Shown piece after piece: positions 1 through 10,955 of a DNA stretch of 64,000 nt. The DNA comes from Lampris incognitus. Its lineage: Eukaryota > Chordata > Actinopteri > Lampriformes > Lampridae. The notes beneath the pieces are model-generated. The model was not told the DNA's origin. It ran no database searches and saw nothing but the letters and a program-made list of their open reading frames with translations. Every line of letters begins with the position of its first letter. Position 1 is the stretch's first letter. Made by a program: the position numbers and the translations under genes. The DNA lies in contig NC_079224.1 in the NCBI RefSeq assembly GCF_029633865.1, positions 16,437,890 to 16,501,889 of the forward strand, read 5' to 3'.

Positions 1-121
1 GGATGCAACCAACACACAGGGGAAAATGTCTGGTTATGACTGTTCTGTATTTGTAACGTTAGATGTTACAATGTGGTGAATTCTATCTGTTTGCTCACAC
101 AGAGTCAGACAGAAACCGTAC

Positions 122-229
122 CTTGATCGCTGGAGAAATGTTGGAAGATTTCGGAACAGGAAACATTGACCACCTGGCCAACCTCTGCTCTCAGCCAGCA
201 CTGTAAACGATCCCACTCGGTTCTGCAAC
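122..229 (-). CDS. Class B1 (secretin/VIP/PACAP-family) GPCR, one internal exon of the hormone-binding domain; gene partial
   Basis: This 108-bp exon has a pyrimidine-rich acceptor (TCTCTCTGCAG, minus strand) and a GTACGG donor, and is phase 1 at both ends. Completed with a G from the previous exon it reads GCRTEWDRLQCW, then AEVGQVVNVSC and IFQHFSSDQG. The pattern G-C-x3-W-D-x-L-x-C-W, then VGxVVxVxC and IFxxFSSxQG, is the extracellular cystine-rich domain of VIPR1/VIPR2/PAC1/GHRHR-type receptors. These are plasma-membrane receptors for peptide hormones, mostly Gs-coupled. The 108-bp length and symmetrical phase fit the equivalent exon in this family as I know it. The following exons lie off the left edge. 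I did not find the preceding exon; a signal-peptide exon near 13.4 kb could belong to the same gene. Which subtype (vipr1, vipr2 or ghrhr-like) cannot be settled from 36 residues. Confidence 0.72.
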
Positions 230-287
230 CTGCAGAGAGAGAGAGGAGGATGTGCAGGGTGTGTGGGGTGATATCTATCTATCTATA

Positions 288-290
<3 letters not shown>

Positions 291-331
<41 letters not shown>

Positions 332-412
332 CAACACTTGTCGGTCGATCGATCGATCAATCAACAAATCGACCAACCAACAAATCAATCAATCAATCAA
401 TCAATAAACAGA
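291..412. repeat. (CAAT)n tetranucleotide microsatellite, interrupted
   Basis: Two runs of CAAT units (about 291-331 and 380-410) are separated by a GATC/GACC-rich degenerate stretch. It lies in the intron upstream of the class B receptor exon. Confidence 0.9.
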
Positions 413-439
413 TCAGTCAATTAATCAATCAATTAATCA

Positions 440-1580
440 ACCAGTACATGATTTAATCATCCCATTATCAATTCCACTTTAATTTCACCATCACTCATTG
501 GAGTATCTATGGCTTTCTGACAGTTTGGGGTAACAGTGACAAGGGTAACTGAGTCTGCCGGGTCCCAGCTGTCATGATCATCTCTCTAGACAGTTTAAGA
601 GACATACCGAAAGACGCCATTAAAATTTTCTCGGGTTATCCTGGGCCGACCCCGTGTTGCACTCCATTGTGTGTGCAACAATAGGTTATGGGTTTGACTC
701 CTGCTTCAAATGCGTGGTGGGAACGTGGTTGCTAACGGATTCCCTTCCCTCTAAGCGGATCGGGGTAAAACTTTATGATTAATCCGCCCCTCTGTGTCCC
801 CCAGCCATAAATCCTGCACTGGCGAAAAGAGAGAGAGGGGATTACTTGGTAATGGAAGTGTTGTGTCGGAAAAAGACAGACGGGAACGAGTGGATGGGTG
901 GACTCTTTGTGTTTATCATCCAGGCTGGAGAAAGACAGACATCTTCAGACGGTCTTTTGGCATGGAATATTGTCCTCTGAGGAAAAGTCGAGATTCTTTC
1001 AGCCAGTGAGGGATATGAAAAGGCTGCAGGTGGCCTGACGTAACTCTCTGACCGAAAAAGAAACACCCTTTAGCACCTCATGTCAAACTGAGATGTCCGG
1101 TCTTGGCTGGATACTGCTGAGACACGGTTTGGACAGATGCTGGCGTTCCCTCTCCTAGATTTATCCATCTGTCATTTGAACATTTGCTTGACTGAGCGAT
1201 GGCAAACAGGAGCGTTGACGTGATTGTAGTGTCCATGCTTTGTAACATGTTTTAGTGACGTTTCTGGTGTTAGTTTTAGTGTTTATTCTGGTCACAAGGG
1301 GGCGCTCTAGGCTAAAGTATCGTATATATGTGAGACGTTCTTGGTTCACGTTAAGCCCGGAAGTAGCGGAGTGAGAGAGGCGCGTGAGTAGCCATGGATA
1401 GCATATGCACTAGCGGATGTACCGTTGTTGTTATGCAAACGTTTCGCTAAAGATGCCAAAACGCAGCTTCGTGATATTTGAGTTTTTATTTTTAAACGTT
1501 ACAGTGATCACCGGGCAGTCCACGAGGACATGCCAGCAGAAAGAAAATGACAGGTGATTCTGCTGGATGGAAATCAATTT
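440..1580. other. No gene recognised
   Basis: No conserved coding frame, splice-bounded exon or known repeat was recognised here. If the receptor gene at the left edge extends to 13.4 kb, this is its intron. Confidence 0.5.
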
Positions 1581-1584
1581 AAGG

Positions 1585-1965
1585 GCGTCCGGGGGGCGTG
1601 GCGGTCGATTCCGTTGCTTACCAACATGGGGCGTCCCTACAGACACAGTTGGCCATGTCTGCGGAAGCCGGATGTGGGTATGTGCCCTGGTCGCTGCACT
1701 AGCGCCTCCTCTGGTCGGTCAGGGCACCTGTTCAGGGAGGAGGGGGAATAGCGTGATACTCCCACGCGCCACGTCCTCCTGGCGAAACTCCTCACTGTCA
1801 GGTGAAAAGAAGCGGCTGGTGACTCCACATGTATCGGAGGAGGCATGTGGTAGTCTGCAGCCTTCCCCGGATCGCAAAGGGGGTGGAGCAGCGACCGGGA
1901 CGGCTCAGAAGAGTGGGGGTAATTGGCACTAAGTACAATTGGGGAGAAAAAGGTGGGGGGGGGAT
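1585..1965 (+). repeat. tRNA-derived SINE, family A copy 1
   Basis: Family A is a repeat of about 430 bp with a tRNA-like head (A-box-like GTAGCGTAGCGGTC, B-box GGTTCGAATCC in the best copy at about 20.4 kb), a conserved body (GTGAAAAGAAGCGGCTGG, CATGTATCGGAGGAGGCATG) and the tail CAATTGGGGAGAAAA. This copy has lost most of the B-box segment. At least eight copies lie in this window in both orientations. A tRNA-derived SINE is expected to be non-autonomous and moved by a LINE. Confidence 0.8.
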
Positions 1966-2923
1966 CAGTTTAGTTTCCCTCAGGGTCATCAACTTCCCAG
2001 TCCGAGTCCCCTTACTGTTATTTACATGGTTCTAAGTTAAAGGTCATTTCCAGGTTTCTCCTCTACTTCTGAGCAAAGAAAGTTAACGAAAAAAAAGAGA
2101 GAATTCTCCAGGCTTCATCTCAAGTCTAGTTTTCCATATTTTCCTTTTCGTTCAGTGCTTGTGATTTCCTTATTACGGTGGCTCGGTTATTTCAATCTGT
2201 TCCTTCTGCAAATATATATTTTTTTCTATGCAAAAGCTAAAGAAGAATAAACAAAAGATTGATCACATGGAAGTTCTTCCTCGGTGAGCAGTGAAATGTA
2301 TTGCGTAGCTGCTTCCTCTCAGCCATCCGCTGTGGGCGGGGGGGGGGGGTTGATGCTGAGGAAAGGAAGGCCCCGACAGTGACTTATGGACTTCAGCCTG
2401 TCTGATGGAATATCCAATCTTGCTGCCTTCCTCACTCCATTTGTACCACGCCGGCGTATCTAATGCATTATCCAATCATTCTGTCGTCCCTCTTTATTTC
2501 CTTGAGCGCCCACCATTTTGTATCCGCGTGGAGGGTTTGGAGGAAATGATATTTCCTGCTGCGTGGCGCGTCAGGACAGCGGTGGGTCATCGGGCTGGCA
2601 TTATCCAGGAGAGGAGCCGCGCCTCGTCGGGGACGACTCAACATCAAGAGTTACATTTACTTTGTCAGGCCGATTTATTGTTTTGCCGCTCCACTTGGAC
2701 TGATGGTCCCTCACACCGAGGCTGAAGCTGGGGGCTGGGCAGGCAGAAGGGCGGCCTCCCCGTGTCCCTTTATGGATGCTCTTCTTCCCAGAGCACCTCA
2801 TCTACAGGAGATGGTTTATTTGGGCTTGTCTGCAGAAGACCAAAGCAGGTTGAAATTGTGATTAGTGAGTGAGTGGCTGACTCTGTGTGTGTGTGTGTGT
2901 GTGTTCCTTGTGACAACCAATCC

Positions 2924-3352
2924 CCCCTTTTTTCGCTCCAGTTGTACCCAGTAAATTACCCCACTCTTCCGAGCCATCCAGGTCACTGCTCCACCCCGTC
3001 TGCTGATCCGGGGAGGGCTACAGACTACCACATGCCTCGCCCGATACGTGTGGAGTCGCCAGCCGCTTCTTTTCACCTGACAGTAAGGCATTTCGCCAGG
3101 GGGACATAGCGCGTGGGAAGATCGCGCTATTACCCCCAGTTCCCCCTCCCCCTGCCCTGAACAGGTGCCCTGACTGACCAGAGGAAGCGCTAGTGCAGCG
3201 ACAGGACACATACCCACATCCGGCTTCCCACACGCAGACACGGCCAATTGTGTCTGTAGGGACACCCGACCAAGCCGGAGGTAACACGGAGATTTGAACC
3301 GGCGATCCCCGTGTTGGTAGGCAATGGAATAGACCGCTATGCTTGACAACCA
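2924..3352 (-). repeat. tRNA-derived SINE, family A copy 2
   Basis: Near full length and reversed. The tail lies at about 2930 after a (GT)n run and the head (GGTTCAAATC on the minus strand) ends at about 3345. Open frames across it are repeat-derived. Confidence 0.85.
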
Positions 3353-3451
3353 AATTTTTATCATCAGAGTGAGGACATCTTTGCAAGTGAGGACCAACCA
3401 CACTTCTGCAAGGGTCAGTTTTAGGGTTAGGATTTGGGTTTAGGCGTTAAG

Positions 3452-3628
3452 CTTCCGGTTTCTACTGCAGCGGTCATACCAGTTTCCTGTTTGTTGGCGT
3501 GTGCCACTGACAATGGCATATTTTTTTCCCGATGCCTGCAAGATTTACCATGGATAAATGTGCCATTGTCAATAGCACACGTCAGCAAACAGGAAACTGG
3601 TATGACCGCTGCAGTAGAACCCGGAAGT
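3452..3628. mobile_element. Foldback/MITE-like inverted repeat
   Basis: Arms 3452-3520 and 3560-3628 are inverted copies about 93% identical over roughly 68 bp, with a loop of about 40 bp. It interrupts a fish repeat rich in GGTTAGG and GTGAGGAC motifs that resumes at about 3660. No coding capacity. Confidence 0.8.
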
Positions 3629-3756
3629 CAGTGGACTACAGTTATGCACAGAATCGATTAGGTCAAGGTGAGGGTAAAGGTTAAGGTTAGGCATGTAGTT
3701 ATGATGGTTAAGGTTTGGGGCAAGGAAATGAAAGTCCTCACGAAGATAGTACAAGA

Positions 3757-3758
<2 letters not shown>

Positions 3759-3837
<79 letters not shown>
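3759..3837. repeat. (GT)39 microsatellite
   Basis: Uninterrupted GT dinucleotides for 79 bases. They generate spurious Cys-Val or Thr-His open frames on both strands. Confidence 0.97.
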
Positions 3838-3838
<1 letters not shown>

Positions 3839-3839
3839 C

Positions 3840-4875
3840 TGAGCAAGTGAGGAGTGACTGGGTGAGCTGGGGCCTGAGCATCATGTGCCTATGGGAAACC
3901 CTTGAAAAGTTGACCAAACCAGCTTCCGTGTTATGTGTGTTTGAGAGATGTGCTGGCCAAGAGTTATGAGTATATTTGGAGTGCTCTCGTTGGGCTGCCA
4001 GTTGGACTAGTGTGACGAAGTACAAATGTCGGTCACGCTGCCTGTCAAATGCTGGGACAAGATTCCCATATGGGAATTCCTTCCTCTTTTAATCCCTAAA
4101 TTCAGATGCCCTGGATATTAAGTCACACGGGCTGCCTGCATGATGATCTCTCGGTGCTGTGATGGGGAACAGTCCTCATCTTTGGCTTTTCAGATTGGAG
4201 AAAAGAAGGAAAGCAAAATTGTGTCGGCGGTGTCCAAAGAGACTTTTGTCTCATTCAAACATGCAAAAAACAAAAACAAAAAAAAGGATACGACGTGCTA
4301 GTTTCTACAAGAAGAGCAGAGGTTTTGAATATGCCCAGACTGTTTTATTGAGACTCGTGTCTTCGGATTTGAGTTGAATCACAGGAGGAAATGTTCATTG
4401 CGTCTAGATTAAACCATGATGAATCTGATCAAATTGCTTATATTGAAAGTTTCACAAATAAAGAAAAGTTACCGGTTAACATCAACCAATTTCAAGACAT
4501 CAGCCAAAAAAAAAAAAATCCTTCTCATTAATTTCCTGTGGCTCAATCGCTCCTCTTTAACTCAGACAGCTCTGGTGGGAGTTGTGTAGCCGGTCAAGAC
4601 CCACATGTCATCTGTGAATCTTTCAGGATAATTTTAGAGATTTGATGCTGATTGCTTCCAGGGTGTCGCTGGGGGGGGGGGGGGGGTCATATGTTGTCCT
4701 TTGCTCTTGTTTATTCGAAACAGTGTGGATTCTGTTGTGTTCTTGTGGTAATCTGATGAGAAGCATATCACCTCACAGTCAACATCACACAGACAGGCCT
4801 ATAGCGTTGAGTAGCAGGTCTGAAATGGGCACCAGATCGCTACATTGGTTCAGTGATTATTACCTGGCTATCTAA
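3840..4875. other. No gene recognised
   Basis: Unremarkable sequence with short homopolymers (A12 near 4506, G run near 4671-4686). No coding exon was recognised. Confidence 0.5.
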
Positions 4876-5074
4876 TTCTTTTTTTGGGGAGAGGGGTGGA
4901 TCCCCCCCCTTTTACTCCCCAAATGTACTTAGCCAATTTACCATATTCAGTGGTAAATGGTGCTTGTTTTTGGAAAGGTCAGTGGGGAAATGACATGGTT
5001 CACCTTAAAGAATAACGTCAATGGAGATATTTTGCACTCAGAAAGTGATCCTAATGGCCGTCATGTGCTATTAA

Positions 5075-5290
5075 TCCCCCCCCCCTTTTTTTTCTTCCCA
5101 ATTATACTTGGCCAATTACCCCACTCTTCCAAGCCATCCTGGTCGCTGCTCCACCCCCTCTGCCGGTGTGGGGAGGGCTGGAGACTACCACATGCCTCCT
5201 CCGATACATGTGGATTTGCCAGCTGCTTCTTTTCACCTGACAGTGAGGAGTTTCACCAGGGGGACGTAGCACGTGGGAAGATCACGTTAG
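5075..5290 (-). repeat. tRNA-derived SINE, family A copy 3, truncated at its 5' end
   Basis: Contains the tail (AATTATACTTGGCC beside a C/T run) and body (CATGCCTCCTCCGATACATG), ending at about 5285 without the tRNA head. A shorter remnant of the same tail lies at about 4880-4945. Confidence 0.75.
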
Positions 5291-5299
5291 GGTTAGGAG

Positions 5300-6020
5300 T
5301 TGCAGTTGGAACAACTATTCAGAATATGTAGGTTAATATAAAAGAGAAAAATATAGCAATATGATATCATATTGCTGTATTTTCTTGTTTCTATCTATCT
5401 TTCCCCTGAGGTCTGTTGCACTATTTTGATATTGCATATAATTTCACTTGGACAGTGTTAGCAGTGCAACTGTGCTGTAATAAAACAATCCTGTGTCAGA
5501 CTCTTTAATAACTCTTTAATAAGGGGTGTTATTAAAGAGTCTCTTCGATACCAAAAACACCAACCTTTCTAAAAATGTCCCATGTTACATCTTAGTTGCA
5601 GCAGGCTGTTGCTGTTCGAGCTATGTCTACCATCCTATTTACCACTACTGTCCCTAGTGTGTCTAGGTTAAGGCCATCGACTGAGCTAGGCTTCATTGGT
5701 GGTTTGTCCAGTTTCTGGGCATCACCCTAGTTGATGTTGCCCCTCCAATTCGTAAAAAAAATGCATGGATATTTTTACAATCTGCTGACCATTTTCTTAA
5801 TGTGTGCGTATACAGTTTCTATTTATACATCAGCTTATAAACTGATGCTAATTTAGATGTTCATGCACTTCTGTGTTCAAGTCCTGGGTCCCATTGTGCA
5901 CTCTCCAATGTCAGTGCAGTGTTCATTTGTGAAATGGGAAAGGATCATAATTTTTCTGAATGACCGGCTCCATCTTTTTAAAACAGCAACACACAATGAC
6001 CAGGGCACATTCACAGGCAC
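5300..6020. other. No gene; small perfect hairpin at 5499-5541
   Basis: GACTCTTTAATAAC at 5499-5512 is repeated exactly inverted at 5528-5541. Otherwise no coding exon or named repeat was recognised. Confidence 0.5.
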
Positions 6021-6021
6021 G

Positions 6022-6027
6022 CAACAC

Positions 6028-6067
<40 letters not shown>
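6022..6067. repeat. (CA)n microsatellite
   Basis: CA dinucleotides with a CACATATACACA interruption, immediately upstream of the LINE fragment. Confidence 0.9.
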
Positions 6068-6068
<1 letters not shown>

Positions 6069-6109
6069 CGCGCGCACACATCATCATCATCATCTCCATC
6101 ATGTCAGCT

Positions 6110-8049
6110 AAACTGAATGGACACATGAGTCACATGAGCGAAACTCAGAAAGGAACTGGGAACAACACCAGAGGGTCAAAGCATCAGCTACTGGTTGATA
6201 GAGCAGTCCCCATGACTCTTAAGCCCAGACAGACCAACCTGAGCACAGCCTGGATTGACTACAAGAAAGCCTATGATTCAATGCCCCAAAGCTGGTTACT
6301 GGAGTGCTTGGCACTATACAAAGCCAACAGGACACTAATAGCCTTTATCAAGAACTCAATGTGGCAGTGGAAAACAACACGAGAGGCCAACTCAAAGACA
6401 ATCACAGAGATAACCATCAAATGTGGCATATACCAAGGTGATGCACTGTCCCCACTGCTGTTCTGCATAGGCCTGAACCCCCTCAGTCAAATCATCACAA
6501 AGAGTGGATATGGATACAGGTTCAGAAGTGGAGTTACCATCAGCCACCTCCTATACATGGATTACATCAAGCTGTATGCCAGGAATGAGCGAGACATTCA
6601 ACTGCTGATCTGCCTCACCAGGATCTATAGGGATGCCATTCAGACTGGACAAGTGTTGTTGAATGGTGGCAAAAAGAGGAAAGGTGGTGAGTTGAATCAC
6701 CAGATGGCAGGATAACAGAGTACCTAGTGATAACAGAGTACCTAGTAACAAGTATCTAGTGTTCCACAGGCAAATGGAAACCACAAGGAGGCAGCAAGGA
6801 GGTCAGCTACAGCCAAATACCTCCAAAGAGTGAGGCAGGTCCTGAGGAGCCAGCTCAATGGGAGGAATAAGATCCAAGCCATCAGCACATATGCCCTACC
6901 AGTCATCAGACACCTAGCTGAAATAGTAAGCTGGCCAAAGGAGGCGATAAGGGCCACATATATGAGGACACAGACACTCCTCACAATGCACGGAGGGTTC
7001 CACCCAAAGTCCAGCAGGCTGAGACTGTACGATAAGTGAAAAGATGGGGGCTGAGGGTTAGTGAGTGTCAGGGCCACTATCCAGGATGAAACAAGGAACA
7101 TCCATGAGTACATCAGAAAGACCCCCCCCCCCCAGGATGAACTACTGAATGAGTACCTTAGGCTGCAGAAGACAGAGAGTGCAGAGGTAGAAGAAGAGGA
7201 GGTATCATGGAAGATCAAGCCCCTCCATGGGATGTAGTACCGTTGACAGATAGAATACATAGTTGATATCAAGAAATCCTACCAGTGGCTAGAAAAGGCT
7301 GGACTGAAGGACAGCCCAGGAGCTCTGATCATAGCAGCACAAGAACAGGCACTCAGGACCACATTGGTTGAGACAGGGGTCTACCACACCAGAGAAGACC
7401 CAAGATGCAGGCTGTGCAAAGATGCCCCTGAGAGAATCCAGCACTTCATAGCAGGGTGTCAAATGCTAGCTGGGAAAGCGTACACTGAAAGGCATAACCA
7501 AATGGCTGGAATAGTGTACAGGAATATCTGTACTGAATACAGACTGGAAGTCCCCAACTCCAAATGGGAGACACCGCCAAAGGTGGTTGAGAATGGCAGA
7601 GCTAAGATCCAGGGGGACTTCAAGTTCCAGCCTGACAAGCAGGTGCTGGCTAACCAACCAGACATTGTGACGGTCAACAAGAAACAGAAGACAACAGTAG
7701 TGATCGATGTAGCAATCCCGAGTGACAGCAAAATCAGGAAGAAAGAGCATGAGGAGCTGGAGAAATATTAATGGCTGAAGGAAAAACTAGATCGAATGTA
7801 GAAGGTGAAATCCACAGTAGTCCCAGCGGTAATAGGAGCACTAGGAGCTGTGACCCCTAAACTGGGAGAGTGGCTCCAGCAGTTTCCAGGAACAACCTCT
7901 GAGGTCCCTGTTCAGAAGAGTGTGGTGCTAGGAACCAGCTAAGATACTGCACAGAACCCTCAAACTCCCAGGGCCTCTGGTAGACGACCTGAGCTCGAAG
8001 AAGGAAGAAGACACACACCACCCAAAAAAGGGTGATATATATATATATA
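6110..8049 (+). pseudogene. Non-LTR retrotransposon fragment: reverse transcriptase plus restriction-like endonuclease (R4/Dong-like), inactive
   Basis: Frame from about 6240 encodes reverse transcriptase motifs: WIDYKKAYDSMP, then CGIYQGDALSPLLFCIGLNP, then the catalytic box LLYMDYIKLYA. The box should be YMDD, so the second catalytic aspartate is Tyr. A stop follows at 6715 and frames then alternate: 6830-7039 matches the post-RT region (LNGRNKIQAISTYALPVIRH), and 7364-7771 holds the C-terminal zinc finger CRLCKDAPERIQHFIAGC and an endonuclease-like VIDVAIPSD with KEHEELEKY. The C-terminal CCHC plus PD-(D/E)xK layout is that of R2/R4/Dong-type LINEs, not of APE-type LINEs. It ends near 8049 in a TA-repeat tail. 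The 5' part of ORF2 is missing. The clade assignment is from memory of the family layout and is less certain than the domain calls. Confidence 0.8.
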
Positions 8050-8190
8050 ATCCAGTGAGTCAAGTAAATTCTTTAAAAGACAGTACAAGCCTGTATCATG
8101 CCTTAAGCAATCACCAGCTGTCAATCTATTGCTTATGGCACGAAACAGGCTTGTACTGTCTCATAAAGAATGTACTTGACTCACTGGATT
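8049..8190. mobile_element. Foldback hairpin element 1
   Basis: Arms 8049-8094 and 8145-8190 are inverted copies (43 of 46 identical) around a 50-bp loop. The inner arm ends carry the motif AGTACAAGCCTGT, also found in the hairpin at 8575. Confidence 0.85.
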
Positions 8191-8250
8191 ATTTTGCTCC
8201 TTATTTGTTGAGCACTTTCCCTACCGTTGAGTGTTTCTTTAAACAAAGTT

Positions 8251-8500
8251 TTATATATCCATCCATCCATCCATTGTCTTAACTGCTTATGCTGCTCTCA
8301 GGGTCGTGGGGATGCTGGAGCCTATTCCAGCAGTCACTGGGCAGCAGGCAGGGAGACACCCTGGACAGGCTGCCAGGCCATCACAGCCCCCCCCCACACA
8401 CACACACATACACACACATTCATTCCTAGGGACAATTTAGTACCAGCAATTCACCTGACTTACATGTCTTTGGACTGTGGGAGGAAACTGGATCCCTGAG
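8251..8500 (-). repeat. SINE family B fragment
   Basis: Family B is the widespread fish repeat with head GGCGGCACGGTGGCGCAGTG and body TTCTCCGGGTGCTCCGGTTT, CCAAAGACATG and AAATTGTCCCTAGG. This copy is reversed and carries the 3' module (CATCCATCCATCCATT ... TGGGATAGGCTCCAGC-like). Confidence 0.75.
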
Positions 8501-8574
8501 CATTTATTTATTTTTCTATTTTTTTTGGAAACCGTCAGTGGTGTTGGTAAAAGTGCTGAGCAAACGAGGAGCGG

Positions 8575-8724
8575 AATATTAATGTAGATGTAGGAAAAAA
8601 AACTTTAATACATACTTTAATACAAGCCCGTTTTGTGCGTCACGCTGATGAGTATCTGACACACAAAAAACAGGCTTGTACTGCTATGTATTAAAGCTTT
8701 TTTTCCAACATCTACCTTAATATT
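8575..8724. mobile_element. Foldback hairpin element 2
   Basis: Arms 8575-8642 and 8657-8724 are inverted copies separated by only about 14 bp. The core TACAAGCC(T/C)GTTTT is shared with hairpin 1 while the outer arms differ. TA/CA repeats follow. Confidence 0.8.
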
Positions 8725-8934
8725 TATATATATATGTATATGCACACACATATATGTGTGTGTGTGTGTGTGGTTACAAACACACCATATGGTTTTTGTG
8801 GACACTGCTGCATCCATGAAGGATTAGAGTTTAAAGACTTGCATAAAGACTGGCAGTTCATCTTTCGCAGCAAATGTTATAGAAATATAACGACAACGCA
8901 AAAGCATCTCATGTGATTCATTTCTCCGTTTTTC

Positions 8935-9305
8935 AGTTAATGTTGTGTAACTTTTATCTTTTTTATTATCTCCACCAGGCGGTAGCCTGCAGGGGATTAA
9001 CATTGTCAATCTAAGCACACTGTATATACTGTATATTGTATGTCTACATGCATATGCTGTCATGTCCACCTATCTCTTGTATATAAGTAACCTGCTAAAA
9101 TATTTATTCCAGCATCTCTGCACTCTACACCACTGCCCTACTGACTTCATGTTTCACCTGTGAATAATCATGCTTGTATATATTCCTGAAAAGTGTTCTG
9201 CTGTTATTCTGTGGAAGTATTGAGCACCACTAAACCGGAATCAAATTAAATGCCATGTATGACATGGCCAAATAAAGATAATTCTGATGATGATGATGAT
9301 GTGTG
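8935..9305 (+). repeat. LINE 3' end (CR1/L2/Rex1-like)
   Basis: AT-rich 3' UTR-like sequence ending in GGCCAAATAAAGATAATTCTGATG plus a GAT-repeat tail, as in fish CR1/L2/Rex1-group elements. No reverse transcriptase remains. Confidence 0.55.
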
Positions 9306-10530
9306 TGCATGTGTGTATTTGCAAACGCCATCTTTATCCAGCTAGATTCTCAGATCACTGGCTTTATCCCTCACACACAACCGTTCTCAGTTCACTTGTT
9401 CGCGATCTGAGCTGAACGTGTTTGAGTCCAGTGAGTGGCACTACCCAGTCAGAGCTCAACGAACGATTCAGTGAACGAGTCTTTTGAACAAATCTTTTCA
9501 ATGAACTGATTCTAATGATTCAATACACTGAAAAGAACTGCCTTGCCCATCACTTCCGCCTAGGTGGCTGCTCATCCACCGACTGACAGGCAAACCGTTT
9601 AATAGGTAGATTTTTTTTAATTAAATTTTTTTTAGCTTGAGCGCTGCATATTCAATCGTTCAATCGATTTGGGCACTGCACAAAAGTCTCAAAATGGCAG
9701 GAAAAACACCCTCCTGGCAGGTGAAAAATGGGATGGTTTGTCACCGAGTCCCAGCGCTGGAGAAGGGGACATACCAATCCTCGCTCAGACTTTTGGGGGG
9801 ACCGAGTTATTATTTATTTACTCACTTTGTTGAATACTACTTTCAGTTGTCACTGAAACCGATTTTTCCCTCGGGTACTATCACGTGGCCATTTTATCTC
9901 ATCTCAGTATTTCATTCATGGTTCTGACTAAGTGGCTTCTAACGTAGCAGTTAACAACCCGCCTCTCCCACTCACAGCTGGAAACCGCAGCGTTAACAGA
10001 GACAGGCGATAACCGGCTTCATGGTACCGGCAATCCAGGATCACCAGTGTTAGTTTTAGTGAATCAGGAAACCCAAAGAGAGACTGGGACCTCAGGACCA
10101 CTGTTAGCGATATGGAGGTTGAATGCTAGCCAGGTTCTACAGATTGTTTTGTCTCGCCCTGGACACACTCTGGAATAAGGAACTTTAACACAACACGTGA
10201 CATGCCACCAACAATATTATGCGGCTGTTGTGTGAGTAATACAATGTCTTGTTGCTCACCTCGAACCCGCATCTTATCGGTCTGCTTTCTGTCTGCCTCT
10301 TGTGCCTCTGTTGGCGCCTTTTACCGCAAGGTGTGCACGCACATACACACACGCACACACACGCACGGACGGAGTATCTTCTCTTGTTTCTTTCGTGGTA
10401 CACCACCAGGTACACTCAATGCTGCCCCCACCCGACCGAGTGTAATTAGAAGAAGAAAAGTGACTGACTGCAGTCTCATGAGCTTGAACTTGTACCGATG
10501 GATGATAATGTAAGGACCACTGATGTGTAG
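9306..10530. other. No gene recognised; GAACGA/GATTC-rich repeat at 9400-9545
   Basis: The stretch 9400-9545 alternates variants of GAACGA and GATTCA (for example TGAACGAGTCTTTTGAAC) and looks like an old transposon end. The remainder shows no recognised exon. A CA-repeat lies at 10340-10372. Confidence 0.4.
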
Positions 10531-10535
10531 ACTCT

Positions 10536-10660
10536 CTAGCCCTTGGCTAATGGGTCGGACCCTTTAAGTCGATTAGTTAACGTGGTCACCCGTGGTGCGG
10601 GAGACCCGGGTTCGCGTCCCGGCTGCGGCGGTTCCCGACTGCCCCCCGAATTCGCTACAT
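10536..10660 (+). repeat. tRNA-Thr-like SINE head, copy 1
   Basis: Reads as a tRNA: A-box-like TAAGTCGATTAGTTAACG, anticodon stem-loop CCC-GTGGTGC-GGG (anticodon position GGT), B-box GGGTTCGCGTCCC. There is no intact acceptor stem. It is followed by a body ending ACTTGACTTGACTTGAG at about 10720. Treated as a retroposon, not a functional tRNA gene. Confidence 0.6.
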
Positions 10661-10836
10661 TGGTCTCAGAAGTGGGGTGGTGAGACCGTGATACAAATAA
10701 AATGGACTTGACTTGACTTGAGGCCATCGGAAGCGCGTGCGCCAAGAGGCGTGAGGGGGCTGATATTCTGAAGCGCGGGGACGCGCTTCCCGAGGGAGGG
10801 GCATAGCGTAACGACCATGAATAACTACACTCGCTG

Positions 10837-10955
10837 GGCCTTATCCAGCGGGTCGGGCCTTTTAGTCGACTGGTTAACGTAGTCACCCGAGGTGCGGGAG
10901 ATCCTGGATCGCGTCCCGACTGCGGCGGTCCCCGGCTGTCTCCACAATTCGCTAC
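10837..10955 (+). repeat. tRNA-Thr-like SINE head, copy 2
   Basis: Direct second copy of the 10536 element about 300 bp downstream (TAGTCGACTGGTTAACG, then CCC-GAGGTGC-GGG, then GGATCGCGTCCC). The B-box and anticodon loop have drifted. Confidence 0.6.

Noticed and set aside
291-412. Possible CRISPR-like array
   Set aside because: Simple CAAT microsatellite in a eukaryotic genome; no spacers.
2816-3403. 195-codon minus-strand ORF and overlapping ORFs
   Set aside because: Entirely within SINE family A; similar ORFs recur at each copy.
3420-3445. Telomere-like TTAGGGTTAGG
   Set aside because: Only one or two imperfect units inside a dispersed repeat; not an interstitial telomere array.
10566-10625. 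Functional tRNA-Thr gene
   Set aside because: No paired acceptor stem, and a degenerate copy lies nearby; SINE origin is simpler.
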